A DNA stretch of 34,535 bases from Nitriliruptoraceae bacterium (GTDB lineage Bacteria > Actinomycetota > Nitriliruptoria > Nitriliruptorales > Nitriliruptoraceae): contig PXDB01000026.1 in NCBI GenBank assembly GCA_003565155.1, positions 1 to 34,535 of the forward strand. Reading direction: 5' to 3'. The position numbers were made by a program, and so were the translations under genes. Of the stretch, positions 24,517-31,888 are shown one piece after another; positions within the stretch are counted from its first letter, which is position 1, and each line of letters begins with the position of its first letter. The notes beneath the pieces are model-generated. The model was not told the DNA's origin. It searched no databases and worked only from the letters and a program-made list of their open reading frames with translations.

Positions 24517-25529
24517 CGGGGTCGCTCGCGCCGCTGCTGGCAGCGCTGCTGGAACCTGTCCTGGCTCCTCTCCTGGCCAGCGACGTCATCGTCCTGGCCG
24601 CCGAGGCCGTCGACGGCATCCGGCTGAACTTCGACCCGACCAGCCTGTTCATCCTGAACGTGGCCATCGGGCTGATCATGTTCGGGATCGCCCTGGATGT
24701 CCGCGTCGCCGACCTCCGGTCGGTGTTCGCCCAGCCCAGGGCACCCCTGGTCGGGCTCACCTCGCAGTTCCTGCTGCTGCCCGCGGTGACCTTCGTCCTG
24801 ACCCGCATCCTGGACCCGGCGCCATCGATCGCGCTGGGGATGATCCTGGTGAGCTGCTGCCCGGGCGGCAACGTCTCCAACATCGTCACCCACCTGGCCA
24901 AGGGCAACACCGGCCTGTCAATCGGCATGACCGGCGTCGCCACCCTGGTCGCGGCGGTGGCCACCCCGGCCAACTTCGCGTTCTGGGGCGCGCTGGATCC
25001 CGGCACCCGCGAGGTGCTGCGTGCCGTCGCCCTCGACCCGGTGGACCTGGCCATCACGATCCTGCTGCTGCTGGTGGTGCCGGTCACCGCCGGCGTCCTG
25101 CTGCGGCTGCGGCGCCCGGAGCTTGCGGCCAAGCTGTACCGGCCGATGCGCACGATCTCGATCGTGTTCTTCATCGGCTTCGTCGCCATCGCCTTCCTGT
25201 CCAACATCGAGCACTTCGCGGCGCTGCTCGGGGTCGTCGCGCTGGCGGTGTTCCTGCACAACGCGTTGGCCCTGTCGCTGGGCTACGGGGCCGCGGCCGC
25301 GCTGGGACTCGCCGAGCGGGACCGTCGGTCGGTCAGCATCGAGGTCGGCATCCAGAACTCCGCGCTGGCCCTGGTCCTGATCTTCGGGTTCTTCGGCGGG
25401 CTCGGCGGGATGGCGCTGGTGGCCGCCTGGTGGGGGATCTGGCACCTGATCGCGGGGCTCACCGTGGCGAGCGTGTGGTCACGACGCCCGCCACCGGTGG
25501 TGGCCGCCGATCCGGTGCTCGGCACGTGA
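24513..25529 (+). CDS. BASS-family (bile acid:sodium symporter-like) transporter
   Basis: This 338-aa integral membrane protein has about ten hydrophobic helices. The family signature lies near residues 110-140, SCCPGGNVSNIVTHLAKGNT followed by SIGMTGVATLVAA, corresponding to the conserved CPGG-x-x-SN-x-x-T-x-LA-x-G-(N/D)-x-x-LS region that shapes the sodium and substrate sites. Near the C terminus EVGIQNSALALVL is the second conserved E-x-x-x-Q-N element. BASS proteins import organic anions such as bile acids, pantoate or 2-oxo acids with sodium. The ATG at 24513 overlaps the stop of the ThDP enzyme gene, with GAGGAG upstream, so transporter and enzyme are coupled and probably handle related carboxylates. 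The substrate is inference. Confidence 0.9.
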   Translation: MTGSLAPLLAALLEPVLAPLLASDVIVLAAEAVDGIRLNFDPTSLFILNVAIGLIMFGIALDVRVADLRSVFAQPRAPLVGLTSQFLLLPAVTFVLTRILDPAPSIALGMILVSCCPGGNVSNIVTHLAKGNTGLSIGMTGVATLVAAVATPANFAFWGALDPGTREVLRAVALDPVDLAITILLLLVVPVTAGVLLRLRRPELAAKLYRPMRTISIVFFIGFVAIAFLSNIEHFAALLGVVALAVFLHNALALSLGYGAAAALGLAERDRRSVSIEVGIQNSALALVLIFGFFGGLGGMALVAAWWGIWHLIAGLTVASVWSRRPPPVVAADPVLGT

Positions 25530-26491
25530 GCGGGGTCCTGGTCACGGGCGGGACCGGCTACCTCGGCGCCCTCGCCCTCGCGGCGCTGGCGCAGGTCGAC
25601 GCCGGCGGGCCGGCTGGTCAGCTGCACCCCCTGATCTCCCTGGACCGGCGCCCGCCCGCGGACCCGGTCGAGGGCGTTACCTACGTCACCGCCGACCTGC
25701 GCGCCACGGACCTTCCGGCGTTGCTGACCGCGCACGAGGTGACCGCCGTCGTCCACCTCGCCGCCATCATCGACCCGCCGCCCGGCATGGACGAGGCCAC
25801 CCTCCACGACATCGAGGTGGGCGGCACCCGCCAGGTGCTGGACGCCTGCCGGGCCGCCGGCGTCGACCACCTCACCGTCGCCTCCTCCGGTGCGGCCTAC
25901 GGCTACACCCCCCGCAACCGCGAGCGGGCGCTGACGGAGACCGACCCGGTCCCCGGCCACCCGCACTTCGCCTACAGCCGCCACAAAGCCGAGGTGGAGG
26001 CGTTGCTGGCCGAGGCGCGCCGGTCGTCGCCGGAGCTCGGTCAGCTGGTGCTGCGGCCGGGCACGATCCTCGGCGAGGGCACCCACAACCGCATCACGCG
26101 GCTGTTCACCGGACGCGTCGTGCTCGGGCTGTCCGACACCGACGTGCCCTTCGTGTTCATCCACGACCGCGATGTCGCCGAGGTGATCGCGCGGGGGGTG
26201 ACCGAACGCATCACCGGCGTGATCAACCTCGCTGGCGACGGGGTGCTCAGCCTGCGCGAGATCGCGGCGATCGAGGCCAGGCCCTACCTGCCGATCCCGC
26301 CGGCGCTGCTCCGGGGCGCGCTGCGGGTGCTCCGGCCCCTGGGGGTGGTGCGCAGCGGCCCTGGGCAGGTCGACTTCCTGCGCTACCGGCCGGTGCTGGA
26401 CAACGCCCGGCTGCGGGCGGCCTTCCCGGGGCTGCCGCGGCTGACCACCGCCGAGTGCTACGCGCGCTTCCGCGAGGCCCAAGGTAGCTGA
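25526..26491 (+). CDS. NAD-dependent epimerase/dehydratase (extended SDR)
   Basis: This 321-aa Rossmann protein starts at GTG 25526, overlapping the transporter stop as GTGA. The NAD-binding loop VTGGTGYLG is at about residues 6-14, DLR after the third strand at about 57-59, HLAA near 79-82, the catalytic Ser region VASSGAAYGY near 119-128 and the active-site YSRHK (Tyr-x-x-x-Lys) near 151-155. This is the extended SDR pattern of sugar epimerases, dehydratases and related reductases. The C-terminal substrate domain is typical in length. Which substrate it uses is not evident; co-transcription with a ThDP enzyme and an anion transporter argues against a simple cell-wall sugar role. It appears intact. 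Confidence 0.87.
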   Translation: MSGVLVTGGTGYLGALALAALAQVDAGGPAGQLHPLISLDRRPPADPVEGVTYVTADLRATDLPALLTAHEVTAVVHLAAIIDPPPGMDEATLHDIEVGGTRQVLDACRAAGVDHLTVASSGAAYGYTPRNRERALTETDPVPGHPHFAYSRHKAEVEALLAEARRSSPELGQLVLRPGTILGEGTHNRITRLFTGRVVLGLSDTDVPFVFIHDRDVAEVIARGVTERITGVINLAGDGVLSLREIAAIEARPYLPIPPALLRGALRVLRPLGVVRSGPGQVDFLRYRPVLDNARLRAAFPGLPRLTTAECYARFREAQGS

Positions 26492-26495
26492 CAGC

Positions 26496-26825
26496 GTGGT
26501 GCGTGCCGAGGATGCCGGGCCCTGCTTCGGCAGCGCCCCGACGGCACTGGTCACCGACGCCGGTGGCCACCTCGGCCGGGCCCTGCTGCGCCTGCTGCCC
26601 GCCACCGGTGACCGCACGATCGGGGTCGACCGCCCGGGCACGGCTCCTCCCGCTGACCCCGACCGCCTGGCGGAACGGTGGCTGGGGGTCGACCTCGCCG
26701 ACCCCGACAGCGAGGTGGAGCTCCGAACGGCGCTTGCGGACGTGCCGCGGCTGCGCCTGGTCGTGGCCGGCGCCGGGGTGACGGCGCTGCCGGTGCGGCT
26801 TCGGGGGCAGGAGGGCCGGGGGTGA
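26496..26825 (+). pseudogene. truncated Rossmann/SDR gene
   Basis: Four bases after the epimerase stop, a GTG at 26496 opens a frame of 109 codons. It begins like an SDR: ALVTDAGGHLGRALLRLLP is the first beta-alpha unit with the glycine loop, followed by GVDLADPDSEVELRTAL and LRLVVAGAGV, matching the next strands. It then ends in a short Arg/Gly tail instead of the catalytic Tyr-Lys part and substrate domain. It is probably the front of a second dehydrogenase that was the last gene of this operon before a deletion. An expressed, nonfunctional mini-protein is possible. Confidence 0.55.
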
Positions 26826-26883
26826 TGCGAGCGTCCCGTTCGGCTGCGGAGCGAGCCCCGGCAGCCGGGCGGCCAGGAAGCTT

Positions 26884-26941
26884 TGCAGCGAACGACACGT
26901 GAGAACGTCACTTCGCTGCACGTTGTCAGACGCAACGTCAC
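26884..26941. repeat. clustered inverted and direct repeats after the operon
   Basis: TGCAGCGAA (26884-26892) and TTCGCTGCA (26912-26920) are perfect 9-bp inverted arms around a 19-bp centre that itself holds GTGA-gaacg-TCAC. ACGTTG (26920-26925) and CAACGT (26933-26938) form a second palindrome with a 7-bp loop. AACGTCAC occurs directly repeated exactly 30 bp apart (26904-26911, 26934-26941). The spacing of about three helical turns suggests protein binding on one DNA face; a terminator or recombination site is also possible. Confidence 0.5.
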
Positions 26942-27516
26942 GTCACCGCCCCGACGAGGATGCCGCCACCGGGAGGCGGGCCGCCCCGGACAGCCCGCGC
27001 CGTAGCCACGATGCCGCGTGTCGCCCGCCACGTTGAAGGGACCACTTGAAGGGGAGGTTCGCCACGGGGATGGGACCACCTGGTTGCCAGTGATGGGACC
27101 ACCTGCGTTGTTGTCGGTCGCCTGACCGCTTGTGTGCGTGTCCGCAGTCTTGACGGAGGGCGCGTCTGGGTCTCCCCCGACCATGCGGAGCTGCGCACAG
27201 TTGGCGGTGGAAGCCTACAAAGCCCATCGATCGATGCCCGACACGAACTTGCTTTCGCAGGTCGGCCATGGGACGTGTCCGTCGAATGGACAACCCGAGG
27301 GCTGTTCGCGCGGGCCTCACGACCTCGGGCCCGGATCCACAGCACGAGGCCGGCACCGAGCCCGACCGCGGCGTACGGTCCCCAGGCCTCGGCACGCGCG
27401 AGCTCGGACGGTTCCACGAGCACGGCCAGCGACAGCGCCAGCACGCCCGCCACGGGGGCACCCAGCGACGGGTGCATGTTGTTGAGCTCCGACAGCGGGT
27501 CCCGGAACCACTTCAT
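26938..27516 (-). CDS. small membrane protein, 3' part probably replaced by mobile-element sequence
   Basis: ATG 27516 has GGGGGA just upstream. The first 75 or so residues look genuine: MKWFRDPLSELNNMHPSL, a hydrophobic helix (GVLALSLAVLV), a short charged loop and a second helix (YAAVGLGAGLVLWI), then REARANSP. The frame stays open to 26938, but beyond about residue 85 it runs through the IS21-like repeats and turns into Arg/Thr/Pro-rich sequence. I infer that the original C terminus was cut off or that the true protein was short. Function is unknown; it is on the same strand as the XRE operon to its right, with a gap of about 120 bp. Confidence 0.45.
   Translation of the reverse strand: MKWFRDPLSELNNMHPSLGAPVAGVLALSLAVLVEPSELARAEAWGPYAAVGLGAGLVLWIRARGREARANSPRVVHSTDTSHGRPAKASSCRASIDGLCRLPPPTVRSSAWSGETQTRPPSRLRTRTQAVRRPTTTQVVPSLATRWSHPRGEPPLQVVPSTWRATRGIVATARAVRGGPPPGGGILVGAVT
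27019..27105. mobile_element. solitary IS21-like terminal repeat region
   Basis: GGGACCAC is repeated three times: GGGACCACTTG at 27038-27048, and GATGGGACCACCTG at 27069-27082 and 27092-27105. This arrangement of spaced short repeats next to TGTCGCCCGCCACGTTGAAG (27019-27038) is what I recall from the ends of actinobacterial IS21-family elements, where the transposase binds multiple terminal repeats. No istA or istB gene and no matching second end are visible in the window, so this would be a leftover end. The IS21 identification rests on recall and is tentative; the repeats themselves are certain. Confidence 0.45.
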
Positions 27517-27637
27517 CGGATCCCCCTGTGCTCGTCGGCCTGCTACCGAAGGCCAGCCGTCCAAGAGGCGACAGGCGACGTCGAGCTATCCCGCCGACAC
27601 CCTTTCGGGCAGGTAGCCGTGAACAGAGCGTGACGGA

Positions 27638-27844
27638 TCACGACGCGGCTGCACGGTCGGGCTCGAAGAGGGTGTCGATCCGTTCCTCGAGCATGTCGGC
27701 GAGGCGGAAGGCGAGGGTGAGACTGGGGTCATGGCGACCGGCTTCGATGGCGTTGATGGTCTGGCGCGAGACCCCGACCAGGTCGCCGAGCTCCGCCTGG
27801 GTCCAGCCACGGTCGGTGCGGCGGGCCCGCACGTGGTTGTTCAT
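27638..27844 (-). CDS. XRE-family helix-turn-helix regulator (YozG-like)
   Basis: This 68-aa protein is almost entirely a helix-turn-helix domain: WTQAELGDLVGVSRQTINAI with the recognition helix SRQTINAIEAGRHDPS, followed by LTLAFRLADMLEERIDTLFE. Such short XRE regulators are common in Gram-positive bacteria and are usually paired with a small membrane protein. Here the ATG at 27844 overlaps the stop of the membrane gene (ATGA), confirming that pairing. The long inverted repeat in front of the two-gene operon (28281-28343) is a natural candidate for its operator, giving negative autoregulation. The signal sensed is unknown. Confidence 0.9.
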   Translation of the reverse strand: MNNHVRARRTDRGWTQAELGDLVGVSRQTINAIEAGRHDPSLTLAFRLADMLEERIDTLFEPDRAAAS

Positions 27845-28257
27845 CGTGTGGAGCGCACCATCACGGCCAGCGCCCAGGCGAGCATCCCGATCGAGAACAC
27901 TGCCCACAGCTCCAGGTTGCGCGGGAGGAGATCGACCTGGGTGCCGAGTAGCCCGATGGTCAGCGCCGCGAACATGCTGGCGGCGAATCCGACCGCGAGC
28001 CCCTCGAGCTGGAGTTGGCGCTGGTACTCGTCGCGGCGCGCGAGTGCACGGAACACCGCTCGGATCACGACCGCGATCGGGACCAGGGGTAGCAGCCACC
28101 ACAGCAGCGGCCAGCCGAGCGCACCGCCCGTGTCACCGAAGGCAACCGCCAACGCGATGGTGACCACGTAGCCGAGCATGCCCGGGACGAACTCCCGCAC
28201 GTATGTCCGCGCCTGGCGGCGCTCGACCTCGGACGGCGCGTTCGGTTGCGATGACAT
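27841..28257 (-). CDS. membrane protein partnered with the XRE regulator
   Basis: This 138-aa protein has a charged N terminus (SEVERRQARTYVREFVPG), then four hydrophobic segments: MLGYVVTIALAVAF, LLWWLLPLVPIAVVIRAVF, GFAASMFAALTIGLLG and LWAVFSIGMLAWALAVMV. Between the second and third lies a basic loop (ALARRDEYQRQLQLEG). I chose ATG 28257, with GGGGA and a GGGAGG further upstream. The downstream XRE gene overlaps its stop. Membrane/XRE pairs of this type are widespread and poorly characterised; a one-component sensing role is inference. I do not recognise a named family. Confidence 0.82.
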   Translation of the reverse strand: MSSQPNAPSEVERRQARTYVREFVPGMLGYVVTIALAVAFGDTGGALGWPLLWWLLPLVPIAVVIRAVFRALARRDEYQRQLQLEGLAVGFAASMFAALTIGLLGTQVDLLPRNLELWAVFSIGMLAWALAVMVRSTR

Positions 28258-28280
28258 CACGTCCCCGACCTCCCGGCGAT

Positions 28281-28343
28281 GGAAAGCGTCCTTGACATCC
28301 CACACCCTGCCCGTCGACCGTCGGGATGTCAAGCCTGCTTTCC
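28281..28343 (-). promoter_or_regulatory. 63-bp inverted repeat with embedded promoter of the membrane protein/XRE operon
   Basis: Left arm GGAAAGC-gtc-CTTGACATCCC (28281-28301) and right arm GGGATGTCAAG-cct-GCTTTCC (28323-28343) match at 18 of 21 positions around a 21-bp centre. On the minus strand the right arm supplies TTGACA (28332-28327), a perfect -35 box. With 17-bp spacing CAGGGT (28309-28304) is a possible -10, placing transcription start inside the left arm and about 40 nt before ATG 28257. A regulator binding both arms would block the promoter, so I infer an operator of the XRE protein. It could also fold as a terminator for the upstream S66 peptidase gene. Confidence 0.6.
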
Positions 28344-28367
28344 AGGCGATCGAAGCGGTCACGCAGT

Positions 28368-29426
28368 TCAGACGGTCCGCGATCCGCTCTCGGCCGCGAC
28401 GCCCGACGCAAGGAGGGTGATCGCCGACGACGCGGGGTCGACACGCATGCGGACCCCCTGGGGCACGGTCCAGATCGGGTCGGTGTGCCCGAGGTCGACA
28501 CCTGTCACCACGGGGAGCGTGTCGAGACCCTCCTCCTCGCGTACCACCCGCAGGATCGCCTCGTCGTAGGCGGCGTGCTGCTCGACGGGCAGATCCGCCC
28601 CGCCCGGCCGGCCGAACACCAGCCCGGCGAGCCGCTGCAGCTCCCCGGTCGCCGCCAACGAGCGCAGCAGGTAGGTCACGGTGACCGGGGGCGGCTGGTC
28701 CTCGCTGGTCTCAAGGACCAGCACTACCCCTTCCAGCGACGGCCACCAGGCGGTGCCACGCAGGAAGTCCAGCACCTCGAGGCACCCGACGACCGTCTCG
28801 CCCTCCCGCTGCTCACCGCCGTGCCAGCGCCAGCCGGTGCTCGGCCGCAGCGCACGCCGTCGCTGCTGGTTGGCCGGGTCGGCCCAGTCGAGGTGCTCCA
28901 CGGTCCACCCGTCACGGTTCTCCGGCCAGTCGTAGGGCGCGTCCACCTCGAAGAGCGCCCGACGAACCCCCTCGACGAGGTAGTCGTGGAGGCCGCCGTT
29001 CTCCGCGAACCCGGCCATGATCGACGGGCCGTAGAAGGAGGTGATGCCGGCCCGCCGGAGCGCCATGTGGGTGATGGTGCTGTCGGAGTAACCGAGGTAG
29101 GGCTTTGGGTTGGCGGCCAGCACCCCGACGTCGAGGTGGCGCAGCATCCGGATGGAGTCGTCACCGCCGATCGTGGAGACCACCCCGGCGATGCCCGGAT
29201 CCGCGAAGGCACGGTGGAGGTCGTCCGCCCGGGCGGCCGGGTCAGCGGCGACGGCCGCGGGTTCGGCGAGCGTGTGCGGCATCTCCACCACCTCGACACC
29301 GAAGGCCGCCTCCAGCTGGCGCTTCCCGGCCTCGTAGCGGTGCGGGAAGGTGCCCGGGCCGCCCCACGACGAGGTCACCGCCGCGATCCGGTCACCAGGC
29401 TGCAACCGGCGTGGTCGTACCAGCAC
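28368..29426 (-). CDS. S66-family LD-carboxypeptidase / MccF-like peptidase
   Basis: This 352-aa protein belongs to the serine peptidase family S66, which includes peptidoglycan LD-carboxypeptidases and MccF, the hydrolase giving immunity to microcin C. The N terminus, LQPGDRIAAVTSSWGGPG, and GVVSTIGGDDSIRML (about 81-96) are typical. The nucleophile is the Ser in LGYSDST at about residue 114. The other triad members are probably the Glu of VGCLEVLDFLRGT and the His of VDLGHTDP near the C terminus, as in the family's Ser-Glu-His triad. The longer middle insertion is more like the MccF branch. GTG 29426 has an excellent ribosome site, GAGGAGGA at 7 nt. It is intact; whether it acts on wall peptides or on a toxic nucleotide-peptide cannot be told. 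Confidence 0.87.
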   Translation of the reverse strand: MLVRPRRLQPGDRIAAVTSSWGGPGTFPHRYEAGKRQLEAAFGVEVVEMPHTLAEPAAVAADPAARADDLHRAFADPGIAGVVSTIGGDDSIRMLRHLDVGVLAANPKPYLGYSDSTITHMALRRAGITSFYGPSIMAGFAENGGLHDYLVEGVRRALFEVDAPYDWPENRDGWTVEHLDWADPANQQRRRALRPSTGWRWHGGEQREGETVVGCLEVLDFLRGTAWWPSLEGVVLVLETSEDQPPPVTVTYLLRSLAATGELQRLAGLVFGRPGGADLPVEQHAAYDEAILRVVREEEGLDTLPVVTGVDLGHTDPIWTVPQGVRMRVDPASSAITLLASGVAAESGSRTV

Positions 29427-29529
29427 TGCTCGCTCCTCCTCGAGGTGTCGGCCCTCGACCGTACTGCCGACGACAGCCGTGGGTCGCCGACCGTGGCGCG
29501 TGCCAACGGGTGCGGCGTGACCTGGTCGG

Positions 29530-30333
29530 TCAGTCGCGCGTGTCGGGCACGCGCGCGACGGCGAGCAGGTGGCTGGCCGCCCCGAGCAGTTCCGGCTCGC
29601 GCTCCACGAGCCGTGCGCTGGATAGCAGGATCTGCCGTCGGGCGGGATCGGCCCATCGCTCCGCGATATCGGGGGCGAGGAACCCCGGGCCCTCGACGTT
29701 GAACACCTCGACGTCCCCGAAGCCGGCATCCACCACCTCGCGGGCGAGCTCGCTCGGCAGGTGGAAGTAGGCGTTGGTGAACACCTCCCGCCCGCCGCGG
29801 AACACCCCCGTGGAGATCCCTTCAGCGACGATCTCGAACACTGCCGCGCCCAGCGCGTCCAGGCGGACGAGCAGGTCGAGCAGGGCGGCGTAGCGCGAGA
29901 TGGCCGCGGCGAACAGCAGCCCACCGGGCCGAAGCACACGATGCGCCTCCCGCAGCGCTTCCGCACGATCGTCGGCGTCCAGCAGGTGGTAGAGCGGCCC
30001 GAGGAGCAGGACCGCGTCGACGGACCCGTCCGGCTGATCCAACCGTCGGGCGTCACCGAGCTCCGCACGCACACCGGTCTCGCGGGCCTGCTCGACGTGC
30101 AGGACCACCGGATCGACGAGCACGACGTCGTGACCGAGCGCCCCCAACCACCGGGCGTAGACACCGGGACCACCGCCGACGTCGAGGATCCGCAGGTCGC
30201 TGCCGGGCAGGTGCCGCTGGATCAGCTCCTGGGTCCGCGCCAGCTCCAGCGGCCCGGTCGCCAGGCCACCCGACAACCGCTCGGCCTCCGCTCCGCGCTC
30301 GTAGAAGGCCTGGATGTCTGGGTCGAGTTGCAC
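29530..30333 (-). CDS. class I SAM-dependent methyltransferase
   Basis: This 267-aa protein has the SAM-binding motif I ILDVGGGPGVYARWL at about residues 48-62, acidic VLVDPV after the second strand, the GDARRLD motif and DAVLLLGPLYHLL (motif II/post-I region), then LRPGGLLFAA. This is the Methyltransf_11/25 layout. The C-terminal third (SRYAALLDLL, AYFHLPSELAREV) probably binds the substrate, which is unknown. I placed the start at GTG 30333, with CGGAAG about 7 nt upstream and the predicted fold beginning soon after. It lies about 100 bp from the S66 peptidase gene on the same strand and may be co-transcribed with it. Confidence 0.87.
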   Translation of the reverse strand: MQLDPDIQAFYERGAEAERLSGGLATGPLELARTQELIQRHLPGSDLRILDVGGGPGVYARWLGALGHDVVLVDPVVLHVEQARETGVRAELGDARRLDQPDGSVDAVLLLGPLYHLLDADDRAEALREAHRVLRPGGLLFAAAISRYAALLDLLVRLDALGAAVFEIVAEGISTGVFRGGREVFTNAYFHLPSELAREVVDAGFGDVEVFNVEGPGFLAPDIAERWADPARRQILLSSARLVEREPELLGAASHLLAVARVPDTRD

Positions 30334-30421
30334 GGGCCGCTTCCGATCCGAGGCGTCGATGATCGTAGTGACGTGCGCGGCGCACCAAGCGGCGTCCGGA
30401 GGTGCCGGGCGGCGAGCGTGC

Positions 30422-30922
30422 TCACCCGGCGGCGGCGCGCAGCTCGCGCAGCTGCTGCGCGAGGCCATCGGCCTCGGCGGCCAGGATCGTGAGGTGCTCC
30501 CGGCCGCGCTCGCCGTCGACGGCGATCCGGACACCACCGTCCTGGTTGAACCCCAGGACCCGGTGATCGCGGGGCCCGACCAGCGGAAGGAAGCCGCCGT
30601 GGAACCGGAGCGGATCACCGATGTCCGACGTCACCTCAATGATCGCGCCGATCGGGATCCGCCGCCGGTAGAACACCGGCGACACGGCCACGCAGAGCTC
30701 GTTCTCACGGACACCGACGACGACGTGCAGGCTGGCCAGCCACACCGGGAACACGACGCCGAAGAGGACGGCGAACGCAACCTCGACCGCGCCCACCGTC
30801 GCCCGATCGAGCAACGTCGGAACGAGCACGATCGCCGCGATGGCGACCGCCCAGATCCCGACGATCACGCGGAAGGTCGTGGAAGGCCACGCACGCACGA
30901 TCACGCGCATACGCCACGGCAT
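30422..30922 (-). CDS. membrane protein with PH-like cytoplasmic domain, function unknown
   Basis: From ATG 30922 (GGGAGG 7 nt upstream) this is a 166-aa protein. Two hydrophobic helices (VIVGIWAVAIAAIVLVP and VAFAVLFGVVFPVWLA) lead into a soluble C-terminal half with alternating strands (HVVVGVRENELCVAV, IPIGAIIEVTSDI, HRVLGFNQDGGVRIAVDG) and a final helix (AEADGLAQQLRELRAA). This pattern fits the bacterial PH-like/DUF3093-type membrane proteins, but I cannot name the family safely. It precedes the methyltransferase gene by about 90 bp on the same strand. Confidence 0.75.
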   Translation of the reverse strand: MPWRMRVIVRAWPSTTFRVIVGIWAVAIAAIVLVPTLLDRATVGAVEVAFAVLFGVVFPVWLASLHVVVGVRENELCVAVSPVFYRRRIPIGAIIEVTSDIGDPLRFHGGFLPLVGPRDHRVLGFNQDGGVRIAVDGERGREHLTILAAEADGLAQQLRELRAAAG

Positions 30923-31072
30923 CACGGCACCTCCCGCCACTCATCATCAGCAGCCGAGGGGGCGGGACGCTACCAAGGCCTCGACGACACGCCCCCGTGT
31001 GATCGGGTTGGGCAGAAGTCGGCGGGGCGACCGGTGCATCACGTCGACGTGTGCCTTCCGCCAGGTGAGGTG

Positions 31073-31339
31073 TCAGAGGACCAAGGGCGCGCTCGCTGCG
31101 ACGAGCGCTCCGATACCGCGCAGCCAACCCGCGACACCTTGCGTGCCTGCGGACTCGGCACCGAAGTAGACCGCGACGCCGAACAGCCCGATGCTGATGG
31201 CCGGGCCGTATCGGAAGTGGGACCACACGGCCAGCATCCCGAAGGCGACAGCAGCGATAGCAGTGCCCCTCCTCGGACGCTGCGGCAGGAACCGCGTAGA
31301 CCGTTCGGCGATAGCGTCGTGACGGGCCTGGACCGGCAA
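31073..31339 (-). CDS. small membrane protein, uncertain
   Basis: An open frame of 88 codons contains two or three hydrophobic segments (TAIAAVAFGMLAVW, AISIGLFGVAVYFGA and WLRGIGALVAASAPLVL) separated by short basic loops. The only upstream start is TTG 31339 without a ribosome site; the first ATG is at codon 35, inside a helix. The protein character is convincing but the start is not, so the gene may be a small true membrane protein or a remnant. It diverges from the GNAT gene starting at 31358. Confidence 0.45.
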   Translation of the reverse strand: MPVQARHDAIAERSTRFLPQRPRRGTAIAAVAFGMLAVWSHFRYGPAISIGLFGVAVYFGAESAGTQGVAGWLRGIGALVAASAPLVL

Positions 31340-31357
31340 CCATCGGGGGCGAGCGGC

Positions 31358-31888
31358 ATGCTCGAGCTGCGAGCGCTACACCCCGAGGACGAACCAGCCG
31401 CGATGGCCGCCCACGCAGAGCTCGCGGCCGAGGGCTTCATCTTCCTGCTCGACCTGGACCGAGCCGGTTCCTTCGCGGACTACCTGGGGCTGCTCGAGCA
31501 GCAGCGGGCGGGCCGCGATCCCGACCGCGTGCGTGCGAGCTTCCTGGTCGCCGAGGTCGCGGGTCGCCTCGTCGGTCGGACGTCGATCCGTCACACGCTC
31601 GATGCTTTCCTGGCGGAGCAGGGCGGCCACGTCGGCTTCGCGGTCCGGCCGGCGCAACGACGGCGCGGGTACGCCACCGCCATCCTGCGCGGCTCGCTCG
31701 ACGTCCTCGCGGCCGACGGCCTCGCGAGCGCGCTGGTGACCTGTGACGACGACAACGCGGCGTCAGCCGCGACCATCGAACGCTGCGGCGGTTCCCTCAC
31801 CGACCGGATCACGGTCGACGGCGAGGTCGTGCGCCGCTACGACGTCCCGACCGCGTGGCGCGACGGGTGGACGAGCACGGCGTCGTAG
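31358..31888 (+). CDS. GNAT family N-acetyltransferase
   Basis: This 176-aa protein has a complete GNAT order: LELRALHPEDEPAAMAAHAE (first strand and helix), SFLVAEVAGRLVGRTSIRHT (central strands), VGFAVRPAQRRRGYATAILR (acetyl-CoA pyrophosphate loop Q-R-R-R-G-Y-A) and LVTCDDDNAASAATIERCGG (C-terminal N-x-x-S/A signature). It transfers acetyl from acetyl-CoA to an unknown amine. ATG 31358 has only a weak GCGAG upstream. Its 3' end overlaps the convergent methyltransferase gene by 52 bp. It is intact, unlike the two other GNAT genes in this window. Confidence 0.88.
   Translation: MLELRALHPEDEPAAMAAHAELAAEGFIFLLDLDRAGSFADYLGLLEQQRAGRDPDRVRASFLVAEVAGRLVGRTSIRHTLDAFLAEQGGHVGFAVRPAQRRRGYATAILRGSLDVLAADGLASALVTCDDDNAASAATIERCGGSLTDRITVDGEVVRRYDVPTAWRDGWTSTAS

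Noticed and set aside
28368..30173. 601-codon frame extending the S66 peptidase far upstream
   Set aside because: The upstream part is antisense or out of frame with a clear methyltransferase gene; GTG 29426 has a strong ribosome site and matches the family N terminus.
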